Positions 19,624-28,031 of a DNA stretch of 64,000 nucleotides are shown here, piece after piece. Positions within the stretch are counted from its first letter, which is position 1, and each line of letters opens with the position of its first letter. Location of the stretch: the NCBI GenBank assembly GCA_943788775.1, contig CALSRO010000005.1:496001-560000 (forward strand), given 5' to 3'. The DNA is from an uncultured Flavobacteriales bacterium. Its GTDB lineage: Bacteria > Bacteroidota > Bacteroidia > Flavobacteriales_G > Salibacteraceae. A program made the translations under genes and the position numbers. The notes under the pieces were generated by a model. It saw nothing but the letters and a program-made list of their open reading frames with translations. It was not told where the DNA came from and did no database searches.

Positions 19624-20385
19624 TTGAAGTTAGCTACATTTTTAATCGGCTGTTTATTCATCTTGACTCCAATTTTGGGACATGCTCAGATCAAATCTGA
19701 AATACATATGTATGATGGGCATGTGAAGACTGGCGATTTGATTCTAATTGGTGAGGATTATATCCTGTTCAAAGAATCGGGGAACTTAGTTTCAATATCG
19801 AGGGACTCCATTAAATACTATGTCAATCCAATTACCAGAGACGCTAAGAAATCAAGGACTCCACGAATTTCACTTTCACCGATTAGCAAGCGATTTACAA
19901 GTGAAGTTGATGCAGGAATTACAGTGGCAATGCCTTTTGCCTTGAGGATGGGATATACAAGATGGGCTAATGTTGGAAGACACTGGCAACTTGGGCTTGG
20001 TACTTCTATGCAATTTTATCGCTACACCATGTTCAGTGGTCACACGAGTATTAGGTATAACATAGGACAAAGTAAGTTTTACAAACCGTTTTTTGAAGGT
20101 GGATTCGGGTTAAGCTATCTATCGTATGTCAATGGATTGAATTTTAGATCGACAACACAAGTAAGTCAGTTCCCATTTGGATATAGGGCGGATTTCAAAC
20201 CAATCAAACAAGTGTTGTTTGGGCCTGGAGTTTATTTGGATACTGGGTTAGGAGTGGCATTCACAAGTAAACTGCTATACAATGCAACATGGTACAAACT
20301 GAATGAAAATCCTTCGCCATCTTTTGAAATAAGAGGGGAGTATTTTTTCAGTTCTGCCTCTCTCTTATTTGGCTTCATTTTTTAA
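19624..20385 (+). CDS. Putative outer-membrane beta-barrel protein
   Basis: A 253-residue protein from a TTG start; no ATG is available, and the TTG gives a proper signal peptide (cleavage after GHAQ, about residue 21). Residues 25-75 form a small beta domain (HMYDGHVKTGDLILI..., SISRDSIKYYV) like those that precede barrels. From about 90 on, short amphipathic strands rich in aromatic residues and Gly end in the hydrophobic ASLLFGFIF, as expected for an outer-membrane barrel. I do not recognise the family. It is 150 bp from the divergent LVIVD gene. Confidence 0.65.
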   Translation: MKLATFLIGCLFILTPILGHAQIKSEIHMYDGHVKTGDLILIGEDYILFKESGNLVSISRDSIKYYVNPITRDAKKSRTPRISLSPISKRFTSEVDAGITVAMPFALRMGYTRWANVGRHWQLGLGTSMQFYRYTMFSGHTSIRYNIGQSKFYKPFFEGGFGLSYLSYVNGLNFRSTTQVSQFPFGYRADFKPIKQVLFGPGVYLDTGLGVAFTSKLLYNATWYKLNENPSPSFEIRGEYFFSSASLLFGFIF

Positions 20386-20399
20386 ATGAAAATCAAAGG

Positions 20400-20428
20400 T
20401 TGATTATTTAAACAGGCTGCTATCTTTG
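20400..20428 (+). promoter_or_regulatory. Promoter of hppA
   Basis: TTG (20400-20402), 18 bp, TATCTTTG (20421-20428): an exact Bacteroidota -33/-7 promoter. The start codon is 56 bp downstream, leaving a leader of about 50 nt with no obvious structure. Confidence 0.7.
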
Positions 20429-20484
20429 CGCGCTTTAAAAAACGAGGGTGTTCCTTGTTTAACCTATTAAAAATCAGAAGATAA

Positions 20485-22779
20485 ATGGATAATTTGATTT
20501 ATGCTATGCCAGCTATGGGAGTTGTGGCATTGCTTTATGTAGCTTGGAAGAGCGCTTGGGTATCAAAACAAGAAGTTGGTACAGATAAAATGGCAAAGAT
20601 TGCCGACAACATAGCTGTTGGGGCGATGGCCTTTCTAAAAGCAGAGTATAAAGTGCTTGCCATTTTTGTGGTTGCAGTCGCTGCATTGCTGGCATTTAAA
20701 GGGGCAAGTGAGGCTAATTCAAGTCCACTAGTTGCACTTTCATTTGTTGTTGGAGCAGTTTGTTCTGGTTTAGCAGGATACTTAGGTATGAAAGTAGCTA
20801 CCAAGGCAAACGTAAGAACAACAAACGCAGCTCGTACTTCACTTGGCAAAGCATTAGAAGTCGCTTTCGGTGGTGGTTCAGTAATGGGTATGGGTGTTGT
20901 TGGTTTAGGAGTATTAGGTTTAAGTCTACTCTTTATAATCTATTCACAAATGTTTGGTCTTGGCAATCAAGATCAAGTAGCTACAGTATTAAATGTTTTA
21001 GCTGGATTCTCGTTAGGAGCTTCTTCAATTGCATTGTTTGCGCGCGTTGGTGGTGGTATTTATACAAAGGCTGCGGACGTTGGAGCGGACCTGGTGGGTA
21101 AAGTTGAGGCTGGAATTCCAGAAGATCACCCATTGAATCCAGCAACAATAGCAGATAACGTTGGGGATAATGTTGGTGATGTTGCAGGTATGGGCGCTGA
21201 CCTTTTTGAATCTTATGTTGGTTCTATTATTGGTACAATGGTCTTAGGAGCAGTTTTCGTACCAGGTTTTATGGAGATGAATGCTGGTGACTCCTGGTTG
21301 GGTCTTGGAGCAGTAATGCTTCCGTTGGCTTTAGCTGCTGTTGGAATTATCGTTTCGATTTTAGGAACGTTCTTCGTAAAAGTGAAAGATGGAGGTAATC
21401 CTCACACAGCCTTGAATATTGGTGAATTTGGATCTGCTGGTGTAATGGTGGTTCTATCTTACTTTATCATTACTTATTTCCTTCCAGAAGCTTGGAGCTT
21501 TGATGGCACTGATTATACCGCTAACGGGGTGTTCTTCGCCACATTGGCTGGTTTGATCGCTGGTTTGGGTATCGGTAAAATCACAGAATATTATACGGGA
21601 ACTGGAACTCCTCCAGTACTTTCAATCGTTCGTCAATCATTAACTGGTTCTGCTACTAACATCATTGCTGGTCTAGGAGTGGGTATGATGAGTACGGCTA
21701 TTCCAGTAATCTTGATTGCAGCTGCTATTTTAGTTGCGCATCACTTCGCTGGACTTTATGGTATCGCAATTGCCGCGGTAGGGATGTTAGCAAATACAGG
21801 TATTCAGTTAGCTGTGGATGCTTATGGACCTATTTCTGACAACGCTGGTGGTATCGCTGAAATGGCTGACCTTCCTAAAGAAGTTCGTCAACGTACAGAT
21901 AAGTTAGATGCTGTTGGCAACACTACTGCGGCTATCGGTAAAGGATTCGCAATCGGTTCTGCTGCTCTTACAGCTTTGGCATTGTTTGCTGCTTTCATGC
22001 AACAAGCAAACGTGCAAACGATTGACGTTGCTGTTCCTAAAGTAATGGCCGGTCTATTAATCGGTGCAATGCTTCCATTCGTTTTCTCAGCAATGAGTAT
22101 GAATGCTGTTGGTCGCGCTGCTATGGCGATGATCGAAGAAGTAAGACGTCAGTTCAAAGAAATTCCAGCATTGAAAGCGGCATTAGAAGTAATGAAGCGC
22201 AATGAGGGTAAAGAGCAAAGCGAATGGAGCAAAGAAGATCAAGCTACGTTTGACGCAGCTGATGGAGTTGCTGAATACGATAAGTGTGTAGAGATTTCTA
22301 CGAAAGCATCAATTAAAGAAATGGTTCTTCCTGGTTTGTTAGCGGTAGTTGTACCAGTTGCTTTTGGATTCCTTGGTGGACCAGAAATGCTAGGTGGATT
22401 ACTAGCAGGTGTGACGTCAGCAGGTGTTTTAATGGCGATCTTCCAATCAAATGCCGGGGGTGCTTGGGACAACGCGAAGAAAATGTTTGAAGAAGGCGTT
22501 GAGATCAATGGTCAGATGTATTATAAAGGTTCTGAGCCACATAAAGCAACCGTTGTTGGAGATACAGTTGGTGATCCATTTAAAGATACTTCAGGTCCTT
22601 CATTAAACATTCTGCTTAAGCTAATGTCTGTTGTAGCACTTGTGATAGCTCCATCTATCGCTTTAGATAAGGTTATTATTGAAGAAGCTGCTATTGATAC
22701 GAAAGTTGAAACAGTTTCTGAAACTGCAGAAGTTGAAGTTGAGCAAAGCGCTCAATTTTCAGAAGTAGTTGCTGAATAA
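20485..22779 (+). CDS. hppA: Membrane pyrophosphatase, K+-dependent, Na+- or H+-pumping
   Basis: Couples hydrolysis of pyrophosphate to ion export across the inner membrane. The 764-residue product has about 16 hydrophobic segments, the substrate loop [35 protein letters not shown], and late [30 protein letters not shown] carries Ala where K+-independent enzymes have Lys, so it should need K+. Within the K+-dependent group most members pump Na+, some both Na+ and H+; which applies here needs alignment. A Glu/Val-rich tail of about 30 residues follows the last helix. It has its own promoter and terminator. Confidence 0.95.
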   Translation: MDNLIYAMPAMGVVALLYVAWKSAWVSKQEVGTDKMAKIADNIAVGAMAFLKAEYKVLAIFVVAVAALLAFKGASEANSSPLVALSFVVGAVCSGLAGYLGMKVATKANVRTTNAARTSLGKALEVAFGGGSVMGMGVVGLGVLGLSLLFIIYSQMFGLGNQDQVATVLNVLAGFSLGASSIALFARVGGGIYTKAADVGADLVGKVEAGIPEDHPLNPATIADNVGDNVGDVAGMGADLFESYVGSIIGTMVLGAVFVPGFMEMNAGDSWLGLGAVMLPLALAAVGIIVSILGTFFVKVKDGGNPHTALNIGEFGSAGVMVVLSYFIITYFLPEAWSFDGTDYTANGVFFATLAGLIAGLGIGKITEYYTGTGTPPVLSIVRQSLTGSATNIIAGLGVGMMSTAIPVILIAAAILVAHHFAGLYGIAIAAVGMLANTGIQLAVDAYGPISDNAGGIAEMADLPKEVRQRTDKLDAVGNTTAAIGKGFAIGSAALTALALFAAFMQQANVQTIDVAVPKVMAGLLIGAMLPFVFSAMSMNAVGRAAMAMIEEVRRQFKEIPALKAALEVMKRNEGKEQSEWSKEDQATFDAADGVAEYDKCVEISTKASIKEMVLPGLLAVVVPVAFGFLGGPEMLGGLLAGVTSAGVLMAIFQSNAGGAWDNAKKMFEEGVEINGQMYYKGSEPHKATVVGDTVGDPFKDTSGPSLNILLKLMSVVALVIAPSIALDKVIIEEAAIDTKVETVSETAEVEVEQSAQFSEVVAE

Positions 22780-22800
22780 GGCCACCTGATAAAATTTCGG

Positions 22801-22833
22801 AGCCGGTAACCTTATGGTTTACCGGCTTTTTTT
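22801..22833 (+). terminator. Terminator of hppA, bidirectional
   Basis: AGCCGGTAA..CC and GG..TTTACCGGCT form the stem, ending in a run of seven T. The stem also encodes the last residues (KAGKP) and stop of the convergent MazG-like gene, whose stop is at 22812-22814. Confidence 0.8.
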
Positions 22834-23159
22834 ATGTTCAGTTTTTCGTTGTTTTTGTGACGATCAAGGTCTCTGTTGGTTTTCTTAGCCAAATTGCCTT
22901 CCAATGCTTGGGTAAGATCTACACCGGTTTGATTGGCCAGACAGATCAAAACGAACAAGACATCGGCCATCTCATCTCCAAGGTTTGCAGATTTGTCTGA
23001 TTCCTTTTCGCTTTGTTCGCCATACCTCCGAGCGATAATCCGTGCGACTTCCCCAACCTCCTCACTTAGCATGGCCATATTAGTCAATTCATTGAAGTAT
23101 CGAACACCGATGGTGTTGATCCATTGATCTACTTTTTTTTGCGCCTCTTCGATTGTCAT
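22812..23159 (-). CDS. MazG-like nucleotide pyrophosphohydrolase
   Basis: A 115-residue helical protein of the MazG/all-alpha NTP-PPase group, which hydrolyses non-canonical or excess NTPs to NMP and PPi. The EExxE...ExxD metal signature is visible: LSEEVGEVARII and later DEMADVLFVLICLANQ. The start at 23159 is preferred over 23186 because the upstream gene's TAA overlaps this ATG (TAATG), a translational-coupling arrangement. The last codons lie inside the hppA terminator stem. It is last in the rsgA-dtd-MBOAT-SGNH-like operon. Confidence 0.88.
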   Translation of the reverse strand: MTIEEAQKKVDQWINTIGVRYFNELTNMAMLSEEVGEVARIIARRYGEQSEKESDKSANLGDEMADVLFVLICLANQTGVDLTQALEGNLAKKTNRDLDRHKNNEKLNIKKAGKP

Positions 23160-24187
23160 TATTTGAAATTTAGATTCGTTGACCATGCAGGACTTGCGAA
23201 TGCTTTGCTGTGATGTTTTCTTAAAGCAAACGCTACATAGGATGCTATCAATTTCCGCCCTTGCTCATCATAGTGTTCGGTTGGGAAATCCTTATCCGTG
23301 AAATGTTGAGACGACAGAATCGCTATGTTATTCAGGACTTTCACATGATCCAGGTGTTCATATCTGTGCTTAATCCATTCTGAATTTGAATACATCAAAT
23401 TAATGAGTTTAGGTCCAACCAATGAATCGGCCTTATCAATGTTCTCTGGTAAAATAGATAACACAAGGTTCCAATTTCGTTCCGCTGCCAGTTCAACTAT
23501 TTTGTCTAAGTCTTTAATTCTTTGATTGTTGTCATCCACCACAAATGCATATTGTTTGATGAATTGATCGGCAAGTTGTCTTTTTGGATTTGACCAATCG
23601 CCCCATTTTTCAACCGCACACCAATTGCTGACCGAATTCATGGGGGCTTCATATGGTAATGTTAACTCTGACCACTCCGCCATTCGTTGCTCAGCTCTTT
23701 CCTCTTGACTTTTATTGTCGTAGGCGTTTAAGCTGACAAGCAATCGGTTCAGGAGAACAGGTCGGTTAGGAGACATGACGAGTGATTTATTCAATGCCGT
23801 TTCTAACTCCGAATGCCTCCAATCTGCTCCAAATGATCGCAGATTAACGGCACAAATCACAGTCTGGACGTGGTTTTCTTTTGGAATGCTCTGGAGTAAT
23901 TTGTAGTGAGTTCCGACATGAGTGGCGGGAATGTTAAAAGCTTCCATGGCCAGACTTGGGTAGAATTGCCCTATGTATTGACTGAGCTTTCCTTTGTCCT
24001 CAGTCGTTTTTTGTGAAAAATTACTCGATGCCGAAGTGTAAACTAATTCGCAGTTCTTGACTTTGTTAATTTGAAAGTATTGATCAGCGTTATCATATGC
24101 GTATTCTTTAAAACTGGTTTTTTCATAAAACCAATTCATGACTACAAGCATGATTAATCCCAATAATATTTTAAATAGCCACCTCAT
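23159..24187 (-). CDS. Membrane-anchored SGNH/DltD-like partner of the MBOAT protein
   Basis: A 342-residue protein with one N-terminal membrane anchor (residues 4-20) and a large extracytoplasmic domain. I do not find a clear family match. Two faint SGNH-type signals are present: YTSASSNF (S54/S55) at the position of the nucleophile block, and EHYDEQGRKLIA (H305) like the HLNexG block of such hydrolases. The usual Asp three residues before the His is missing (Pro there), so it may be inactive or use a different layout. It starts the base after the MBOAT stop, which is how DltD/AlgJ-type partners are placed, so joint O-acylation of an envelope polymer is inferred. Confidence 0.55.
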   Translation of the reverse strand: MRWLFKILLGLIMLVVMNWFYEKTSFKEYAYDNADQYFQINKVKNCELVYTSASSNFSQKTTEDKGKLSQYIGQFYPSLAMEAFNIPATHVGTHYKLLQSIPKENHVQTVICAVNLRSFGADWRHSELETALNKSLVMSPNRPVLLNRLLVSLNAYDNKSQEERAEQRMAEWSELTLPYEAPMNSVSNWCAVEKWGDWSNPKRQLADQFIKQYAFVVDDNNQRIKDLDKIVELAAERNWNLVLSILPENIDKADSLVGPKLINLMYSNSEWIKHRYEHLDHVKVLNNIAILSSQHFTDKDFPTEHYDEQGRKLIASYVAFALRKHHSKAFASPAWSTNLNFK

Positions 24188-25579
24188 TTAGAACTGAAAA
24201 TAAATAAAGGGATGGCTGACGGTGCCTGCATGGGCCAAGATTGAATAGAGTAGAAATGCGTAAATGAGCCAACGCCATGTAGAAGGTTTGGTTTCTAACC
24301 AAGAATGTATGTTTCCATTCTGCCAAATGAAATCCGAAATAAGAAATAGTCCGATAAACGAAGCGATTATTGGATTCCACACTAATTGAAGGGATCCTTC
24401 AGTGAATTCAGACATTCGAATAATGTAGTCCAAGGCACTTTGTATGTTATCACTTCTGAAAAATACCCAAGCCAGAAAGACAATGATCATTGTTAATACC
24501 CATCCAATCAGTGACTTAGATTTATTTAGTCCACTCCATTGAAATGCTAAGTATGCTGTGCCATGTACAGCCCCCCAGACAACAAAAGTCCAATTGGCAC
24601 CGTGCCAAATGCCACTGATAATAAAGACAATTAGGATATTCGAGGCAAGACGCAGGTGATTGACGCGACTTCCTCCCAGTGGAATAAATAAGTAGTCTCG
24701 AAACCAAGTAGAAAGAGAGATATGCCATCTATTCCAAAAATCGCGGATTGATGTTGCGGAGTATGGAGAGTTGAAGTTGTCAATTAGTTTTACTCCAAAT
24801 AATCTTGCAGTTCCGATGGCAATAAGCGAATATCCGTGAAAGTCACTGAAAATCTGAATACCAAAAAGGAGCATTCCTGAAAACAATTGTGCGCTGGAAG
24901 CATTTTGCTGCTGATCGAAAATTTGATCCACGATGGGTGCAATGTTGTCGGCCACACACATCTTGATGAAAAAGCCATATAGCATCAATCGAAGTCCAAA
25001 TGTTATGTTATCACCCGATAGCTTGATGGGTGTAAAAAGTTGATTGCGAAGGCGACTGTATCGTTCAATGGGTCCAGCCACCAATTGCGGAAAATAACTA
25101 ACGAATAAAGCGAACTTGAATATGTTCTTTTCTGGTTTGATTTTACTGGAATACACATCAAGCGTATAGCTGATAGTTTGGAATGTGTAGAATGATATCC
25201 CAACAGGTAGAATGATGTTCAAACCGGAACGCCATTGGTTTGCTGAGTCAACTAGCGACAGGTTAAATACATCTACTAGGTCTGAGAGAAACCAGTTGGA
25301 GTATTTGAAAAAGAATAGTAATCCGAGATTTGTCATCAAGCTTATTGCTAGTGCCAATTGTCGGGTCAATCGCTTTTTAGATTCATATATGATTCTAGAA
25401 GAAGAATAGTCAATTATGGTGCTAATGGATATTAGAGATAGATATTCAATTTTCCAAAATCCGTAGAAAAAATAGCTCGCGAAGAGCATCAGTACCCAAC
25501 GAAAGCGATGGGGAATGGCATAAAAAACTAGGAGCACTGATGAAATGAAAAACAGGAATGGAAGCGAGTTGAAAATCAT
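24188..25579 (-). CDS. MBOAT family O-acyltransferase
   Basis: A 463-residue polytopic membrane enzyme of the AlgI/DltB branch of MBOAT proteins, which move acyl groups (commonly acetyl) across the membrane onto surface polysaccharides or teichoic acids. The hallmark motifs are FPQLVAGPIERY (163-174), FWNRWHISLSTWFRDY (281-296) and SGIWHGANW with the catalytic His at 326. Directly downstream is the SGNH-like gene, upstream is dtd (2-bp gap). No polymer-synthesis genes adjoin it, so the acceptor is unknown. Confidence 0.93.
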   Translation of the reverse strand: MIFNSLPFLFFISSVLLVFYAIPHRFRWVLMLFASYFFYGFWKIEYLSLISISTIIDYSSSRIIYESKKRLTRQLALAISLMTNLGLLFFFKYSNWFLSDLVDVFNLSLVDSANQWRSGLNIILPVGISFYTFQTISYTLDVYSSKIKPEKNIFKFALFVSYFPQLVAGPIERYSRLRNQLFTPIKLSGDNITFGLRLMLYGFFIKMCVADNIAPIVDQIFDQQQNASSAQLFSGMLLFGIQIFSDFHGYSLIAIGTARLFGVKLIDNFNSPYSATSIRDFWNRWHISLSTWFRDYLFIPLGGSRVNHLRLASNILIVFIISGIWHGANWTFVVWGAVHGTAYLAFQWSGLNKSKSLIGWVLTMIIVFLAWVFFRSDNIQSALDYIIRMSEFTEGSLQLVWNPIIASFIGLFLISDFIWQNGNIHSWLETKPSTWRWLIYAFLLYSILAHAGTVSHPFIYFQF

Positions 25580-25581
25580 CC

Positions 25582-26034
25582 TTATTCCTTGTTTTTAGAA
25601 TCCATGATGATAGTGACTGGACCATCGTTCGTGATATTCACCGCCATATCTGCACCAAAAATGCCCGTCTCCACTTTGAGTGTAGAGGTTTTTCTTAGGT
25701 CTTGACAAAACCTCTCATATAAATCCTTGGCTTTTTCGGGTTTCGCAGCACGTAAGAAACTAGGTCGGTTTCCTTTTTTGTATGAGGCGTGCAGTGTAAA
25801 TTGACTGATCACTAGAAAGGCCCCATTAATATCTATGATGGACTTATTCATTTGCCCATTTTTATCTGCGAATATGCGGAGCGCGCAAAGCTTTTTTATA
25901 AGCCATTCAGCATCGGAATAATCATCGTCTTGGTCAACACCAAGAAGGATGGTCATGCCAGAGTCAATGGTTCCAACAACTTGTTGGCCAACCCGCACTG
26001 ATGATTTTGAAACTCTTTGAATGACTGCTCTCAA
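25582..26034 (-). CDS. dtd: D-aminoacyl-tRNA deacylase
   Basis: Removes D-amino acids (and glycine mis-attached to tRNA-Ala) from tRNA. The 150-residue product has normal length, with the SQFTLHA motif (about 80), KKGNRPSF, and the C-terminal cross-subunit motif NDGPVTI. It overlaps rsgA by 4 bp, so the pair is translated together. Confidence 0.96.
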   Translation of the reverse strand: MRAVIQRVSKSSVRVGQQVVGTIDSGMTILLGVDQDDDYSDAEWLIKKLCALRIFADKNGQMNKSIIDINGAFLVISQFTLHASYKKGNRPSFLRAAKPEKAKDLYERFCQDLRKTSTLKVETGIFGADMAVNITNDGPVTIIMDSKNKE

Positions 26035-26954
26035 TGTGCGTTCAAGTCTTTTAATTCATCAAAAAAGTGAAGGTAATTTTCGTATCGGAACCAGGGCAAT
26101 TCACTGTTTTCATATGCGGGTTTTACTGCACAACCGGGCTCATTGATATGCAGGCAATTATGGAATTTACAGTTCGAACTTCTCTCCACCATTTCGGGAA
26201 AATAATCCTTCAATTCTTCCTTTTGCATGTCAATAAGGCCAAAACTTTTGAGTCCTGGAGTATCGATCAGGAAAGTGGATGGATTCACTTCATACAGTTC
26301 TGCAAAGGTGGTGGTGTGTTGTCCTTTTTCATTGAAATCACTCACGTCTGTCACACGCGCTACTTCAATGCCAGTGAGTGCGTTTAATAGCGATGATTTT
26401 CCCACTCCACTGTGTCCAGATATGGCACAAGTTTTATTGTGAATTGTAGCTTTTAGTTCCTCAATGCCCATGTATTCATTCACTGATATCTGCAGCATGG
26501 TATATCCAAAATTCTGATATGCCTTTGAAAGCTCATTTAGATAGTCCCGTTCCACATCATTCAGCAAATCAATTTTATTGAAAACGATGAGGGTTGGGAT
26601 ATTGTATGCTTCAGTTGTGATTAACATACGATCTAGAAAACCAAATTTGAGTTTCGGGTTTTTCAAGGTAACCAACGCAATTGCCAGGTCAATGTTTGCG
26701 GCCACAATATGTGTTTGTTTGGAAAGCTTTGTGGCCTTTCTGATGATGTAGTTTTTGCGCTCTTCTAAATCATCAATGCTCCAGTCACCTTCAGAACGCT
26801 GGCTCAATAATACCATGTCGCCAACCGCTACAGGATTGGTGCTACGAATCCCCGTAGTTCGGAGTTTTCCGCGTACCCTAGCATCAACAATTTCCCCATG
26901 TGCTATGCGCACTTTATACCAACTTCCAGTACTCTTTACTACAATCCCTTTCAT
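26031..26954 (-). CDS. rsgA: Ribosome small subunit-dependent GTPase A
   Basis: Late-stage 30S assembly GTPase. The 307-residue product shows the circularly permuted GTPase order: an N-terminal OB domain (about 1-75), then G4 (VFNKIDLL), then G1 (GHSGVGKSSLLNAL), then G3 (IDTPG), and a C-terminal zinc-binding knuckle with CKFHNCLHINEPGC. It is the first gene of a five-gene leftward operon. I found no clear promoter in the 100 bp between it and the divergent glucosaminidase gene, although TATCTTCG at 27025 is a near-match for the other direction. Confidence 0.96.
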   Translation of the reverse strand: MKGIVVKSTGSWYKVRIAHGEIVDARVRGKLRTTGIRSTNPVAVGDMVLLSQRSEGDWSIDDLEERKNYIIRKATKLSKQTHIVAANIDLAIALVTLKNPKLKFGFLDRMLITTEAYNIPTLIVFNKIDLLNDVERDYLNELSKAYQNFGYTMLQISVNEYMGIEELKATIHNKTCAISGHSGVGKSSLLNALTGIEVARVTDVSDFNEKGQHTTTFAELYEVNPSTFLIDTPGLKSFGLIDMQKEELKDYFPEMVERSSNCKFHNCLHINEPGCAVKPAYENSELPWFRYENYLHFFDELKDLNAH

Positions 26955-27053
26955 TTATCGATTAATCACCAATGCATTGTTGAAAACCACGCAATAGTTG
27001 TTAATAACTATGTTGATAAGCAGTTATCTTCGTTATAAGACAGCGTATCTACC

Positions 27054-28031
27054 ATGCAAATTAAACCGCTCAGCACTCTCGTTATCACACTACAAGTGAT
27101 ATTTATTTCTGCCACTGCCCAAAGTCAGCCGTCAGAGCCTCGCATGTCCAAAGTTGACTATATAAGTCAATACTCCGACCAAGCCATTCGCGAAATGCAT
27201 TCGAGTGGTGTGCCAGCAAGCATCACTTTGGCGCAAGGTATGTTGGAATCAGATTATGGCAATAGTCCTTTGGCGAAGTATGCTAACAATCACTTTGGGA
27301 TCAAATGCCACAAAGGGTGGGAAGGGCCAACGTTTATTCAGGACGATGACGAGCGAAACGAGTGTTTTAGAAAGTATTATCAGGCTTATGATTCCTACAA
27401 AGATCATAGTGAGTTCCTAAGAACAAGAGATAGGTATGCGTCTTTATTCGAATTAAAAACCACCGATTACAAAGGATGGGCAAAAGGATTGAAACAGACT
27501 GGATACGCTACTAATCCTAAGTACGCGGATTTATTGATTCGAATAATTGAGGAAAACGAATTGAATAAATATGATGAGGTTGTTAAACTAAAGGATACAG
27601 AACTGGCAGTTACAGTTGATAAAGTTGATATGAAGCAAGATGTGCCCGAGGTGTTAAGTATTCGTTCGGTAAAAGTCAGCAGCAACAATATAAAATATGT
27701 CATTGCTGCGAAGGGCGATTCACCTGCATCAATTGCAAAAAAGAATGAAATGGGCGTTTGGCAGATATTGAAATACAATGACTTGGATAAAAGTGATCCT
27801 GTTATGGAAGGCGATATTATCTATTTACAACCAAAACGTAATTATGCTTCTGCAGACCTTCATATTGTGAAATCAGGTGAAACCCTCCATTCCATTTCAC
27901 AGGAGCAGGGGGTTAAAATCAAACGTTTATTGAAAATGAACGACTTGTCTCCAAACTACACTCCAAAGGCGGGAGAGAAGCTAAAGCTTCGTGAATTGAG
28001 TAAAATCAACGAGCAGTTGACAGGTCGTTAA
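27054..28031 (+). CDS. Exported glucosaminidase with two LysM-type repeats
   Basis: A 325-residue peptidoglycan hydrolase. A signal peptide (cleavage near residue 23, SATAQS) is followed by a glucosaminidase domain (about 30-165) with SGVPASITLAQGMLESDYGNS containing the catalytic Glu, then NNHFGIKCHKGWEG. A linker and two LysM-like repeats follow (about 203-253 and 268-312; the second, HIVKSGETLHSISQEQGVKIKRL, is the clearest). LysM repeats bind peptidoglycan. Its last 4 bp overlap the convergent DUF3352-like gene. Confidence 0.92.
   Translation: MQIKPLSTLVITLQVIFISATAQSQPSEPRMSKVDYISQYSDQAIREMHSSGVPASITLAQGMLESDYGNSPLAKYANNHFGIKCHKGWEGPTFIQDDDERNECFRKYYQAYDSYKDHSEFLRTRDRYASLFELKTTDYKGWAKGLKQTGYATNPKYADLLIRIIEENELNKYDEVVKLKDTELAVTVDKVDMKQDVPEVLSIRSVKVSSNNIKYVIAAKGDSPASIAKKNEMGVWQILKYNDLDKSDPVMEGDIIYLQPKRNYASADLHIVKSGETLHSISQEQGVKIKRLLKMNDLSPNYTPKAGEKLKLRELSKINEQLTGR

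Noticed and set aside
27011..27032. Promoter of the glucosaminidase gene (TATCTTCG)
   Set aside because: The box has one mismatch to TAnnTTTG, and the TTG elements upstream are at 9 or 24 bp, outside the normal spacing.
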